DNA from: JAATGI01 sp036510675
GTDB lineage: Bacteria > Pseudomonadota > Alphaproteobacteria > ATCC43930 > CGMCC-115725
Reading direction: 5' to 3'
Assembly (NCBI GenBank): GCA_036510675.1
Contig: DATCDN010000138.1
Span: 124,001-188,000 of the forward strand
Length of the DNA: 64,000 nucleotides
The notes beneath the pieces are model-generated. The model ran no database searches. It was given only the letters and a program-made list of their open reading frames with translations, and was not told the origin of the DNA. Below are positions 33,564 to 41,265 of the stretch, piece by piece (within the stretch, counting starts at the first letter, position 1; the number at the start of each line of letters is the position of its first letter). Made by a program: the position numbers and the translations under genes.

Positions 33564-35894
33564 TTAGAGCCGCGCCGCGCGTAGCCGCAGCGCGTTGCCG
33601 ACCACCGTCACCGACGAGAGGCTCATCGCGGCGCTGGCGATCATCGGGTTGAGCAGCAGGCCGGTCCACGGATAGAGCATTCCGGCGGCGATCGGCACCG
33701 CCGCCGCGTTGAAGATAAAGGCGAAGAACAGGTTCTGCCGGATATTGGCCATGGTCGCGCGCGACAGATTCCGCGCCCGCATCAGGCCGGCGAGATCGCC
33801 CTTCACCAACGTAATCCCGGCGCTCGCCATCGCGATGTCGGTGCCGGTGCCCATGGCGATGCCGATCTGGGCCTGCGCCAGCGCCGGCGCGTCGTTGATG
33901 CCGTCGCCCGCCATGGCGACGATGCGGCCCTCGGCCTGTAGCTGCTTCACCGCCGCCGCCTTGTGATCGGGCAGCACCTCCGCGATCACCTCGACGATGC
34001 CGAGCCGTCGCGCCACCGCATCGGCGGTGGCGCGGCTGTCGCCGGTCAGCATCACGATGCGGATACCCTCCCGACGCAGCCTGGCGATCGCGCCGCGGGC
34101 GCTGTCCTTGATCGGATCGGCGACCGCGATCATGCCCGCCGCCCGGCCATCGACCGCCACCAGCACCACCGTCTCGCCCTCGCGGCGCCGCGCCTCGGCG
34201 CGGGCCGGCAGATCGCCCGGCGCGATGCCTAGCGCCGCCAGCAGCGCTTCATTGCCGATCCCGACGGCGCGGCCCTCGACGGTGCCGGTGATGCCGGTCC
34301 CGGCATGGGACTGAAAATCGCGCGCGCCCGGCAGGGCGATGCCGCGATCCGACGCCGCGCCAAGGATCGCCGCCGCCAGCGGATGCTCGCTGCCCTGCTC
34401 CAGGCTGGCGGCGAGGCGCAGTAAATCGTTTTCGCCGATGCCGCCAAGGCCCACCACCGCCTCGATGCCGGCGAGACGCGGCCTGCCTTCGGTCAGCGTG
34501 CCGGTCTTGTCGATCACCAGCGTATCGATCGTCTCCATCCGCTCCAGCGCCTCGGCGCTTTTCACCAGGACGCCCATGCCGGCGCCGCGCCCGATGCCGA
34601 CCATGATCGACATCGGCGTCGCGAGGCCCAGCGCGCAGGGACACGCGATGATCAGCACCGCGACGGCGTTCAACAGCGCATAGGCGATTTTCGGCTCCGG
34701 TCCCCAGACGCCCCAGGCAATCGCCGACGCGATCGCAATGGCCATCACCGCCGGCACGAACCACGACGCGACCCGGTCCGCCAAACCCTGGATCGGGGCG
34801 CGCGTGCGCTGCGCCTCGCCGACCATGGCGACAATGCGCGCCAGCACCGTCGCGGCGCCGACCCGCTCGGCGCGCATGATCAGGCTGCCGCTGGTGTTTT
34901 GCGTCGCGCCTGTCACCGGATCGCCCGGACCTTTTTCTACCGGCATCGGCTCGCCGGTAATCATCGATTCATCGATGGCGCCGCGCCCGTCGAGCACCAC
35001 GCCATCGACCGGCACCTGCTCGCCGGGGCGGATGCGCAGCCGGTCGCCGACCGCGACCTGATTGAGCGGAATATCCTCCTCGCGCCCGTCGCCGCGCAGG
35101 ATGCGTGCCTGTTTCGGCGCCAGATTCAGTAGGGCGCGGATCGCGCCATTGGTCTGGGCGCGCGCGCGCAGCTCCAGCACTTGGCCCAGCAGCACCAGGG
35201 TGACGATGACGGCACTGGCCTCGAAATAAACCGCGATGCCGCCATGCATCATCCTCGCATGAGCCGGGAATAGACCCGGCATCACCGCCGCCACCACGCT
35301 GTAGCCATAGGCGACGCCGGTGCCGAGCGCGATCAGCGTGAACATGTTGAGGCTGCGATTCACCACCGACTGCCAGCCGCGTACGAAGAACGGCGCGCCC
35401 GCCCACAGCACCACCGGACTGGCCAGCGCGAATTGCAGCCAGACGAAGCCCGCCGGCGTCAGCGCGCGCGACACCGGCGCGCCGAAAAGATCGTCGGCCA
35501 TCGCCAGCAGGAACAGCGGCAGCGCCAGCGCCAGCGCGATCCAGAAGCGGCGGCTCATATCGATCAGCGCCGGGTTGGGCGCGTCCGCCGCCGTCACCGA
35601 AGCAGGCTCCAGCTCCATGCCGCATTTGGGACAGGCGCCCGGCCCGTCGCGCACAATCTCGGGATGCATCGGGCAGGTCCACGGCACGCCCGGCGCCGCG
35701 CCAGGCGGCGCCGGGCGTGCCGGCGGCGGGTTTAGATATTTCTCCGGTTCGGCGATGAATTTGTCGCGGCACCGCGCGCCGCAAAAATAATGCGTCGTGC
35801 CGCGATAGTCATGCCGGTACTTGGCGGTCGCGGAATCGACGCTCATCCCGCACACCGGATCGCGGGCCGCATGGTCGGAATCGGGTTCGGTCAT
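33564..35894 (-). CDS. Heavy-metal P-type ATPase with YHS and metal-binding domains
   Basis: A 776-residue P1B-ATPase, probably for copper export. Residues about 10-52 are a YHS domain (DPVCGMSVD, HYFCGARCRDKF). Residues about 68-90 are a metal-binding segment, CPMHPEIVRDGPGACPKCGM. Then follow membrane helices, TGEPMPVEKG, the ion motif ACPCALGLATP, DKTGTLTEGRP with the phosphorylated Asp, and GDGINDAPAL. The usual N-terminal HMA domains are replaced by YHS plus HMBD. Cys-Pro-Cys favours Cu(I) or Ag(I). It converges with malate synthase, 4 bases apart. Start chosen at MTEPDSDHAA. Confidence 0.92.
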   Translation of the reverse strand: MTEPDSDHAARDPVCGMSVDSATAKYRHDYRGTTHYFCGARCRDKFIAEPEKYLNPPPARPAPPGAAPGVPWTCPMHPEIVRDGPGACPKCGMELEPASVTAADAPNPALIDMSRRFWIALALALPLFLLAMADDLFGAPVSRALTPAGFVWLQFALASPVVLWAGAPFFVRGWQSVVNRSLNMFTLIALGTGVAYGYSVVAAVMPGLFPAHARMMHGGIAVYFEASAVIVTLVLLGQVLELRARAQTNGAIRALLNLAPKQARILRGDGREEDIPLNQVAVGDRLRIRPGEQVPVDGVVLDGRGAIDESMITGEPMPVEKGPGDPVTGATQNTSGSLIMRAERVGAATVLARIVAMVGEAQRTRAPIQGLADRVASWFVPAVMAIAIASAIAWGVWGPEPKIAYALLNAVAVLIIACPCALGLATPMSIMVGIGRGAGMGVLVKSAEALERMETIDTLVIDKTGTLTEGRPRLAGIEAVVGLGGIGENDLLRLAASLEQGSEHPLAAAILGAASDRGIALPGARDFQSHAGTGITGTVEGRAVGIGNEALLAALGIAPGDLPARAEARRREGETVVLVAVDGRAAGMIAVADPIKDSARGAIARLRREGIRIVMLTGDSRATADAVARRLGIVEVIAEVLPDHKAAAVKQLQAEGRIVAMAGDGINDAPALAQAQIGIAMGTGTDIAMASAGITLVKGDLAGLMRARNLSRATMANIRQNLFFAFIFNAAAVPIAAGMLYPWTGLLLNPMIASAAMSLSSVTVVGNALRLRAARL

Positions 35895-35935
35895 GGCACG
35901 GCGTGGGTCATGGCATGACGTTATATAGTAACGAT

Positions 35936-36922
35936 TCAGCTTGGGTCGAACGCCGTTGTCTCGCGCGATTGCCAGCCATTCTCGGCGTTGCGCAGCCAGC
36001 TTCCCGAAATCGGCGCGTCGATCGCCGCCCAGGGAATGAAGGGCGTGCGCTTGCCGATCGCCCACACTTCGACGCGCAGGCTGGACCGCGCGCTAGGGCC
36101 GCGCGCGTGAAATCCGAATGTGTCGGCCACCACCAGCGTATTCGCCGGCACGCCCAGCACGCGCGGCGGCGGCAGGCCGAGGCGCGCCAGTTCCGCCACC
36201 GCGACACGGAAGGAGCCTTCCCGCGTCTCGCCGTCGGTCGAATGCGCGGCCTCGAGGCTGCGCGCGCGCTCCCAGGCCAGCCGTCGCGGCGTCAGGATGT
36301 GGGAGCCGGGAACATAGGAGAATGCCCCCTCATCCTCGGGCACGTCGGTCAGGAACAGCCACGCCTTCACCGTGGGGTGGAACGTGTCGGCATGGACCAG
36401 GGTCTGCGGATCGGGATCGCCGGCGCGGACATGACGCAGCACGCTTTGGAGATAGACCGAAGGCGCCGCCGCGCGCCCGCCGACATAGGCGATGAGATGG
36501 CGCCATTCGGCGTTCGCCAACAGCGCGCGCAGGGCCGGCAGCGCCGCCAGCACCGCCGGGGTCGCGGTGATCTTGCGCAGCTTGGTATCGCCCTCGAACT
36601 TTTCGCGCACGGTGCAGCGATAGGCGGCAACCTCGCCGCGCAGCGCCGCGAAGTCGGCCGCCGGCAGGAAATCGCGCCGCACGATATAGCCGTCGCGGGC
36701 GAAATCGGCCCGCGCCTCGGCGCTGACCAGCGGCGCGAGGCGCCGGCGGCGCGCGGCGGTGATCCGGTGCGCCACCGTCACCCGCGCTTCGTGCAGCCCC
36801 CAGCCATTCAGGGTGGGGCTGCCGATCAGCAGATTGTCCTCGAACGATTTGGCGCTGGTGAATAGCTGCGGCAGCGCCAGCGGCGTGGTCACGACCCGGC
36901 GAAACAGCGCATCGCTAATCAT
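35936..36922 (-). CDS. Phytanoyl-CoA dioxygenase (PhyH) family protein
   Basis: A 328-residue Fe(II)/2-oxoglutarate-type oxygenase. Metal ligands are likely His and Asp in VHADTFHP (about 177-184) and a distal His in FGFHARGPSARSS (about 270-282), with the Arg for 2-oxoglutarate in the same segment. The conserved KAWLFLTDVPEDEGAFSYVPGSH lies between. Substrate unknown; relatives hydroxylate fatty-acyl chains, ectoine or secondary metabolites. The P-type ATPase gene follows 41 bases later, but function does not obviously connect them. Confidence 0.8.
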   Translation of the reverse strand: MISDALFRRVVTTPLALPQLFTSAKSFEDNLLIGSPTLNGWGLHEARVTVAHRITAARRRRLAPLVSAEARADFARDGYIVRRDFLPAADFAALRGEVAAYRCTVREKFEGDTKLRKITATPAVLAALPALRALLANAEWRHLIAYVGGRAAAPSVYLQSVLRHVRAGDPDPQTLVHADTFHPTVKAWLFLTDVPEDEGAFSYVPGSHILTPRRLAWERARSLEAAHSTDGETREGSFRVAVAELARLGLPPPRVLGVPANTLVVADTFGFHARGPSARSSLRVEVWAIGKRTPFIPWAAIDAPISGSWLRNAENGWQSRETTAFDPS

Positions 36923-37019
36923 GATTGTATATAGCGGATTTCCGCCATTTTTTTGCCTTCGCGCCGGCCGTTTGCATTAGCATGGGGCACGCGCCGCGTC
37001 GGCAATCGGAGAGAGAGAC

Positions 37020-39341
37020 ATGGCAGGTTTCGGCATTGGGCAACCTATCCGCCGGGTCGAGGATAAACGGTTCCTCACCGGGCATGGCACCTATATTGAA
37101 GACATAACCCTGCCCCGCCAAGCCTATGCGGTTCAAGTCCTGTCGCCGCACGCCCATGCCCGGATCGTAAGTATCGACAAAAGCCCAGCCGAAGCCGCGC
37201 CCGGCGTGCTGTGCGTGCTGACCGGCACCGATGCCGCGGCCGAGGGCGTCGGGCCGATGTTCCCGCTGATGCCCGAGGATATGGGTGGGCCCAAGGGCTT
37301 CCGCGCGCCGCGCTTTCTGCTGGCGACCGGCAAGGTGCGCTATGTCGGCGAGCGCGTGGCATTCGTCGTCGCCGAGACGCTGGCCCAGGCGCAGGACGCC
37401 GCCGAACTGGTCGCGGTCGAGTACGCGTCTCTGCCCGCGGTGATCGATGCCGAGGCCGCGCTGAAGGACGGCGCGCCCAAGATTTGGGACGAATGCCCGA
37501 CCGGCAACATCATCTTCTCGCTGGCGATGGGCAATAAAGAGGCGACCGACGCCGCCTTCGCCGCCGCCGCCCACCGGGTCACCCTGCGCATGATCAACAA
37601 CCGCGTCTCCGCCAATTCAATGGAGACGCGCGGCTACATGGGCGATTACAACGCGGGCGACGATTTCTATACGCTTTACACCACGACCCAGAACCCGCAT
37701 GGCGCGCGCGCCACCATCGCCGGCCAGATATTCCATGTGCCGGAAAGCCAGGTCCGCGTCATCGCCAAGGATGTCGGCGGCGGCTTCGGCATGAAAGGCG
37801 ACGTTTACCCCGAAGAGGCGCTGGTACTGTGGGCGTCAAAGAAGATCGGCCGGCCGGTGAAATGGATTTCGTCGCGCAGCGAGGGGCTGCTGAACGACAC
37901 CCATGGCCGCGACCAGATCGTCACCGGCGAAATGGCGCTGGACAAGGACGGCAAGATTCTGGGCGTGCGCGCGCACAGCATCACGCCGCTGGGCGGCAAT
38001 GTCTCCGGCGCCGGGGTCATTCCGGCGATGTCGGCGCTGTCGATGATCCCGCAAGTCTATACCGTGCCGGCGCTCTATCTCACCGGCCATGCCGTCTTCA
38101 ACAACACCGCGCCGATGGGTCCCTATCGCGGCGCCGGCCGGCCGGAGGCGACCTATTTCACCGAACGGCTGATCGAGCACGCGGCGCGGGCAATGGGCAT
38201 GGATCCCGTCGAAATCCGGCGGCGCAATTTCATCGCCTCATCCGCGATGCCGCACACCACCCAGACCGGCGTCACCTATGACAGCGGCGATTTCGCCGCT
38301 ACCATGGCGAAATGCATCGAGATGGCCGATTGGGACGGCTATGGCGCGCGCAAAGCCGCCAGCACCGCGAACGGCAAGATGCGCGGCCGGGGCCTGATCT
38401 ATTATCTTGAGACGTGCGGCATCTTCAACGACCGCATGGAGCTGCGGTTCGATCCCAGCGGCTCGGTCACCATCGTCGCCGGCACCTTCAGCCATGGTCA
38501 AAGCCACGCCACCACCTTCGCGCAGATGGTGTCGGAATGGCTGGGCGTGCCATTCGAGAGCATCCGGTTCATTCAGGGCGATACCAACCAGGTCTCGTTC
38601 GGTCGCGGCACCTATGGCTCGCGCACTTCGTCAGTGGGCGGCGGCGCGCTGAAGGTCGCGGCGGCGAACCTCGTCGAAAAGGCCAAGAGCCTCGCCAGCC
38701 ACCTGATGGAGGCGGCGCCGGCGGATATTCAGTTCGAAAACGGCCGCTTCACCATCGTCGGCACCGATAAATCGATGGCGCTGGTCGATGTCGCCAAGGC
38801 GGCCTATGCACCGATGTTCCTGCCGCCGGATTTCGGCGTCGGGCTGGAGGCCAGCGGCACCGCCGACGGCGTGCCGAACTTCCCCAATGGCTGCCACATC
38901 TGCGAATTGGAGATCGATCCCGAAACCGGCATGGTGCGGATCGACCGCTATACCGTCGTCGACGATGTCGGCATGGTGATCAATCCGCTGATCGTCGAGG
39001 GGCAGATCGTCGGCGGACTGGCCCAGGGCTTCGGCCAGGCGCTCCAGGAAATCGTGCGCTATGACCCGGAATCGGGCCAGTTGCTGACCGGCAGCTTCAC
39101 CGACTACACCATGCCGCGCGCGGAGGACATGCCGGAGTTCGAGTGCGGCTTTAACAACGTGCCGTGCAAGACCAACGCGCTCGGCATCAAGGGCGCCGGC
39201 GAGGCCGGCTCGGTCGGCGCGCCGCCGGCGGTGATCAACGCCATCATCGACGCGCTGGCGCCGCTGGGCGTCAAGACCATCGACATGCCGGCGACACCGC
39301 TTAATGTATGGAGCACGATCAACGCCGCCAAGGCGGCCTGA
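37020..39341 (+). CDS. CoxL-like molybdopterin hydroxylase large subunit (copy 1)
   Basis: A 773-residue member of the xanthine dehydrogenase/CO dehydrogenase large-subunit family. Aldehyde oxidase-like domain at the start (GIGQPIRRVEDKRFLTG), then DVGGGFGMKGD (about 250-260), GPYRGAGRPEATYF (about 363-376) and the C-terminal GIKGAGEAGSVGAPPA (about 721-736), where Glu is the catalytic base. The active-site loop has RGAGR and not the RCSFR of true form I CO dehydrogenases, so the substrate is unlikely to be CO. No FAD (medium) or [2Fe-2S] (small) subunit gene lies beside it. Ribosome site GGAGAGAGA precedes the ATG. Confidence 0.88.
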   Translation: MAGFGIGQPIRRVEDKRFLTGHGTYIEDITLPRQAYAVQVLSPHAHARIVSIDKSPAEAAPGVLCVLTGTDAAAEGVGPMFPLMPEDMGGPKGFRAPRFLLATGKVRYVGERVAFVVAETLAQAQDAAELVAVEYASLPAVIDAEAALKDGAPKIWDECPTGNIIFSLAMGNKEATDAAFAAAAHRVTLRMINNRVSANSMETRGYMGDYNAGDDFYTLYTTTQNPHGARATIAGQIFHVPESQVRVIAKDVGGGFGMKGDVYPEEALVLWASKKIGRPVKWISSRSEGLLNDTHGRDQIVTGEMALDKDGKILGVRAHSITPLGGNVSGAGVIPAMSALSMIPQVYTVPALYLTGHAVFNNTAPMGPYRGAGRPEATYFTERLIEHAARAMGMDPVEIRRRNFIASSAMPHTTQTGVTYDSGDFAATMAKCIEMADWDGYGARKAASTANGKMRGRGLIYYLETCGIFNDRMELRFDPSGSVTIVAGTFSHGQSHATTFAQMVSEWLGVPFESIRFIQGDTNQVSFGRGTYGSRTSSVGGGALKVAAANLVEKAKSLASHLMEAAPADIQFENGRFTIVGTDKSMALVDVAKAAYAPMFLPPDFGVGLEASGTADGVPNFPNGCHICELEIDPETGMVRIDRYTVVDDVGMVINPLIVEGQIVGGLAQGFGQALQEIVRYDPESGQLLTGSFTDYTMPRAEDMPEFECGFNNVPCKTNALGIKGAGEAGSVGAPPAVINAIIDALAPLGVKTIDMPATPLNVWSTINAAKAA

Positions 39342-39366
39342 AGGACCATTACCAGGGGGGAACAGC

Positions 39367-39720
39367 ATGCGCCTTGCATTATCCATCGTCGCCGCTTTGG
39401 TGTTGAGCTACGGCGTCGCGCTGGCCGATCCGGTCGGAAATTATCGCGTCGCCGGCACCAATCCCGGCGGCGACGGCAAATATTCCGGCGAGGTCGCCAT
39501 CTCCAAGACCGGCGATACCTTCAAGGTCGTCTGGGATATCGAGGGTGACAAATATGTCGGCACCGGCATCGGGTCGAAGGACTTCATCGCCGTCTCCTAC
39601 AAATCGGGCGACCATACCGGCCTCGCGCTCTATGCCGAGCAGCCCGACGGCTCCTGGTCCGGGTTCTGGACCTATGCCGGCGGCAAGAAAATCGGCACCG
39701 AGCGCTGGATCAAGGAATGA
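39367..39720 (+). CDS. Small secreted protein, unknown function
   Basis: A 117-residue protein with a signal peptide (LSIVAALVLSYGVALA, cleavage near residue 20). The mature part is a beta-rich stretch, GNYRVAGTNPGGDGKYSGEV and WDIEGDKYVGTGIGSKDFIAV, and ends WSGFWTYAGGKKIGTERW. I recognise no domain with certainty. It is 25 bases after the CoxL-like gene and probably co-transcribed. AGGGGGGAAC precedes the ATG. Confidence 0.75.
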   Translation: MRLALSIVAALVLSYGVALADPVGNYRVAGTNPGGDGKYSGEVAISKTGDTFKVVWDIEGDKYVGTGIGSKDFIAVSYKSGDHTGLALYAEQPDGSWSGFWTYAGGKKIGTERWIKE

Positions 39721-39750
39721 TACCAGCGTGATACCAGCGTGATACTGGCT
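39718..39750. repeat. Eleven-base tandem repeat at a stop codon
   Basis: TGATACCAGCG occurs twice in tandem (39718-39739) and a third, degenerate copy follows (TGATACTGGCT). The first TGA is the stop codon of the secreted-protein gene. A small hairpin, GGCCCC-ATA-GGGGCC, lies at 39766-39780 and may end transcription before phaZ. The rest of the gap to 39935 holds nothing clear. Confidence 0.75.
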
Positions 39751-39935
39751 TGGTAACGCAATGACGGCCCCATAGGGGCCAGAAAGCTATAGCATTTCAG
39801 CCCGAACCGCAGGATCATTCCGGCGTACGATGTGTTCCTCTAATTCCACTCCGGCAATCTTTCCCATCGCCATCCCCGCAAAAACCAGGACCTGCAATTC
39901 TTGCTGCTGATCGTCAGAACGGCATTGCTCGGGCG

Positions 39936-41153
39936 ATGATGTACGCGCTCTATCAAGCCCAAAGCGACATGACCGAGCCGTTTCGCGCAATGGCGCGTTT
40001 CGCGGTGGATCAGCTCGCTTATTTCCAGGGCAAGGGGTTCGACGATGCCCTGACCCGGCGCCTGTCGGCGACCTATGAGATCATGGGCCGCACCGCCCTG
40101 ACCCATCGCCGGCCCGACTATGGCATTGCCACGACCCGCGTCGGCGAGCGCGACATCGCGGTCCACGAGGAAGCGGTGGACACGACGCCATTCTGCACGC
40201 TCCTGCATTTCCGCAAGGCGGCCGCGCCCGCGCAATCGCCGGTGCTGCTGGTGGCGCCGCTGTCGGGTCATTTCGCGACGCTGCTGCGCGACACCGTGCG
40301 CACCATGCTGCCGGAGCACGATGTCTACATCACCGACTGGCACAATGCGCGCGACGTTTCGTTGAGCCATGGCCGCTTCGGCCTCGACGAATATATCGAG
40401 CATCTGATGCGGTTCTTGGGAAAGCTGGGGCCCGGCGCGCATCTGGTGGCGGTCTGCCAGCCGGTGGTGCCGGCACTCGCCGCGGCGGCGCTGTTGGCAC
40501 AGGACAATAGTCCCGTGCAGCCGCGCAGCCTGACGCTGATGGCGGGGCCGATCGATACCCGCGTCAATCCGACCGAGGTCGATGCGTTCGCCACGTCGCA
40601 TCCGCTGCCTTGGTTCGAGCAGACGCTGATCGGCAGCGTGCCGCTCCGCTTCGCCGGTGCGTTCCGCCGGGTCTATCCCGGCTTTCTGCAGCTGGCCAGC
40701 TTCCTCGGCATGAATCCCGAGCGGCATATCAAAAGCTTTCACGATCTCTACCAGCACATTGTCCAAGGCGAAGCCGAAGAGGCCGACACCATCCGCGCCT
40801 TCTATGAGGAATATTTCGCGGTGATGGACCTGCCTGCCGAGTTCTATCTGGAAACGGTGTCCAAGATTTTCCAGGACCATGAATTACCACTCGGCAAGCT
40901 GACCTATCGCGGCGCCCAGATCGAGCCGAGCGCGATCACCCGCACCGCGCTGTTCACCATCGAGGGCGAGCGCGACGATATCTGTTCGGCCGGCCAGACC
41001 CTGGCGGCACACGATCTGTGCACCGGCATACCGGCCGCCATGAAGCGTCATCACCTCCAGACCGGCGTCGGACATTACGGCGTCTTCGCCGGCCGGAAAT
41101 GGCAGACTCAAATCTACCCTCAGCTGCGCGACTTCATCCACGCCAGCGAATAG
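39936..41153 (+). CDS. phaZ: Intracellular polyhydroxybutyrate depolymerase
   Basis: A 405-residue alpha/beta-hydrolase of the PhaZ a-type, which mobilises stored PHB granules in the cytoplasm. The nucleophile elbow is VAVCQPVVPA (Cys at about 173), where a Cys replaces the usual Ser, as in the Ralstonia enzyme. The acid is in EGERDDICSAG (about 347) and the His in GVGHYGVFAGRKW (about 381). No signal peptide is present, as expected. It sits between two CoxL-like genes, so substrate links between them are unclear. The next ATG (39939) is an equal alternative. Confidence 0.93.
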   Translation: MMYALYQAQSDMTEPFRAMARFAVDQLAYFQGKGFDDALTRRLSATYEIMGRTALTHRRPDYGIATTRVGERDIAVHEEAVDTTPFCTLLHFRKAAAPAQSPVLLVAPLSGHFATLLRDTVRTMLPEHDVYITDWHNARDVSLSHGRFGLDEYIEHLMRFLGKLGPGAHLVAVCQPVVPALAAAALLAQDNSPVQPRSLTLMAGPIDTRVNPTEVDAFATSHPLPWFEQTLIGSVPLRFAGAFRRVYPGFLQLASFLGMNPERHIKSFHDLYQHIVQGEAEEADTIRAFYEEYFAVMDLPAEFYLETVSKIFQDHELPLGKLTYRGAQIEPSAITRTALFTIEGERDDICSAGQTLAAHDLCTGIPAAMKRHHLQTGVGHYGVFAGRKWQTQIYPQLRDFIHASE

Positions 41154-41265
41154 CCGCCCCTGCGCGCGAGGAAGGCGAGGGTCGTCGAGGAAACAAGACT
41201 GGGCGCGCCGATTTGGGCTAAAACATTCCCCAGATAGAGCAATCCACAGAGTTGGCATGTGAACG

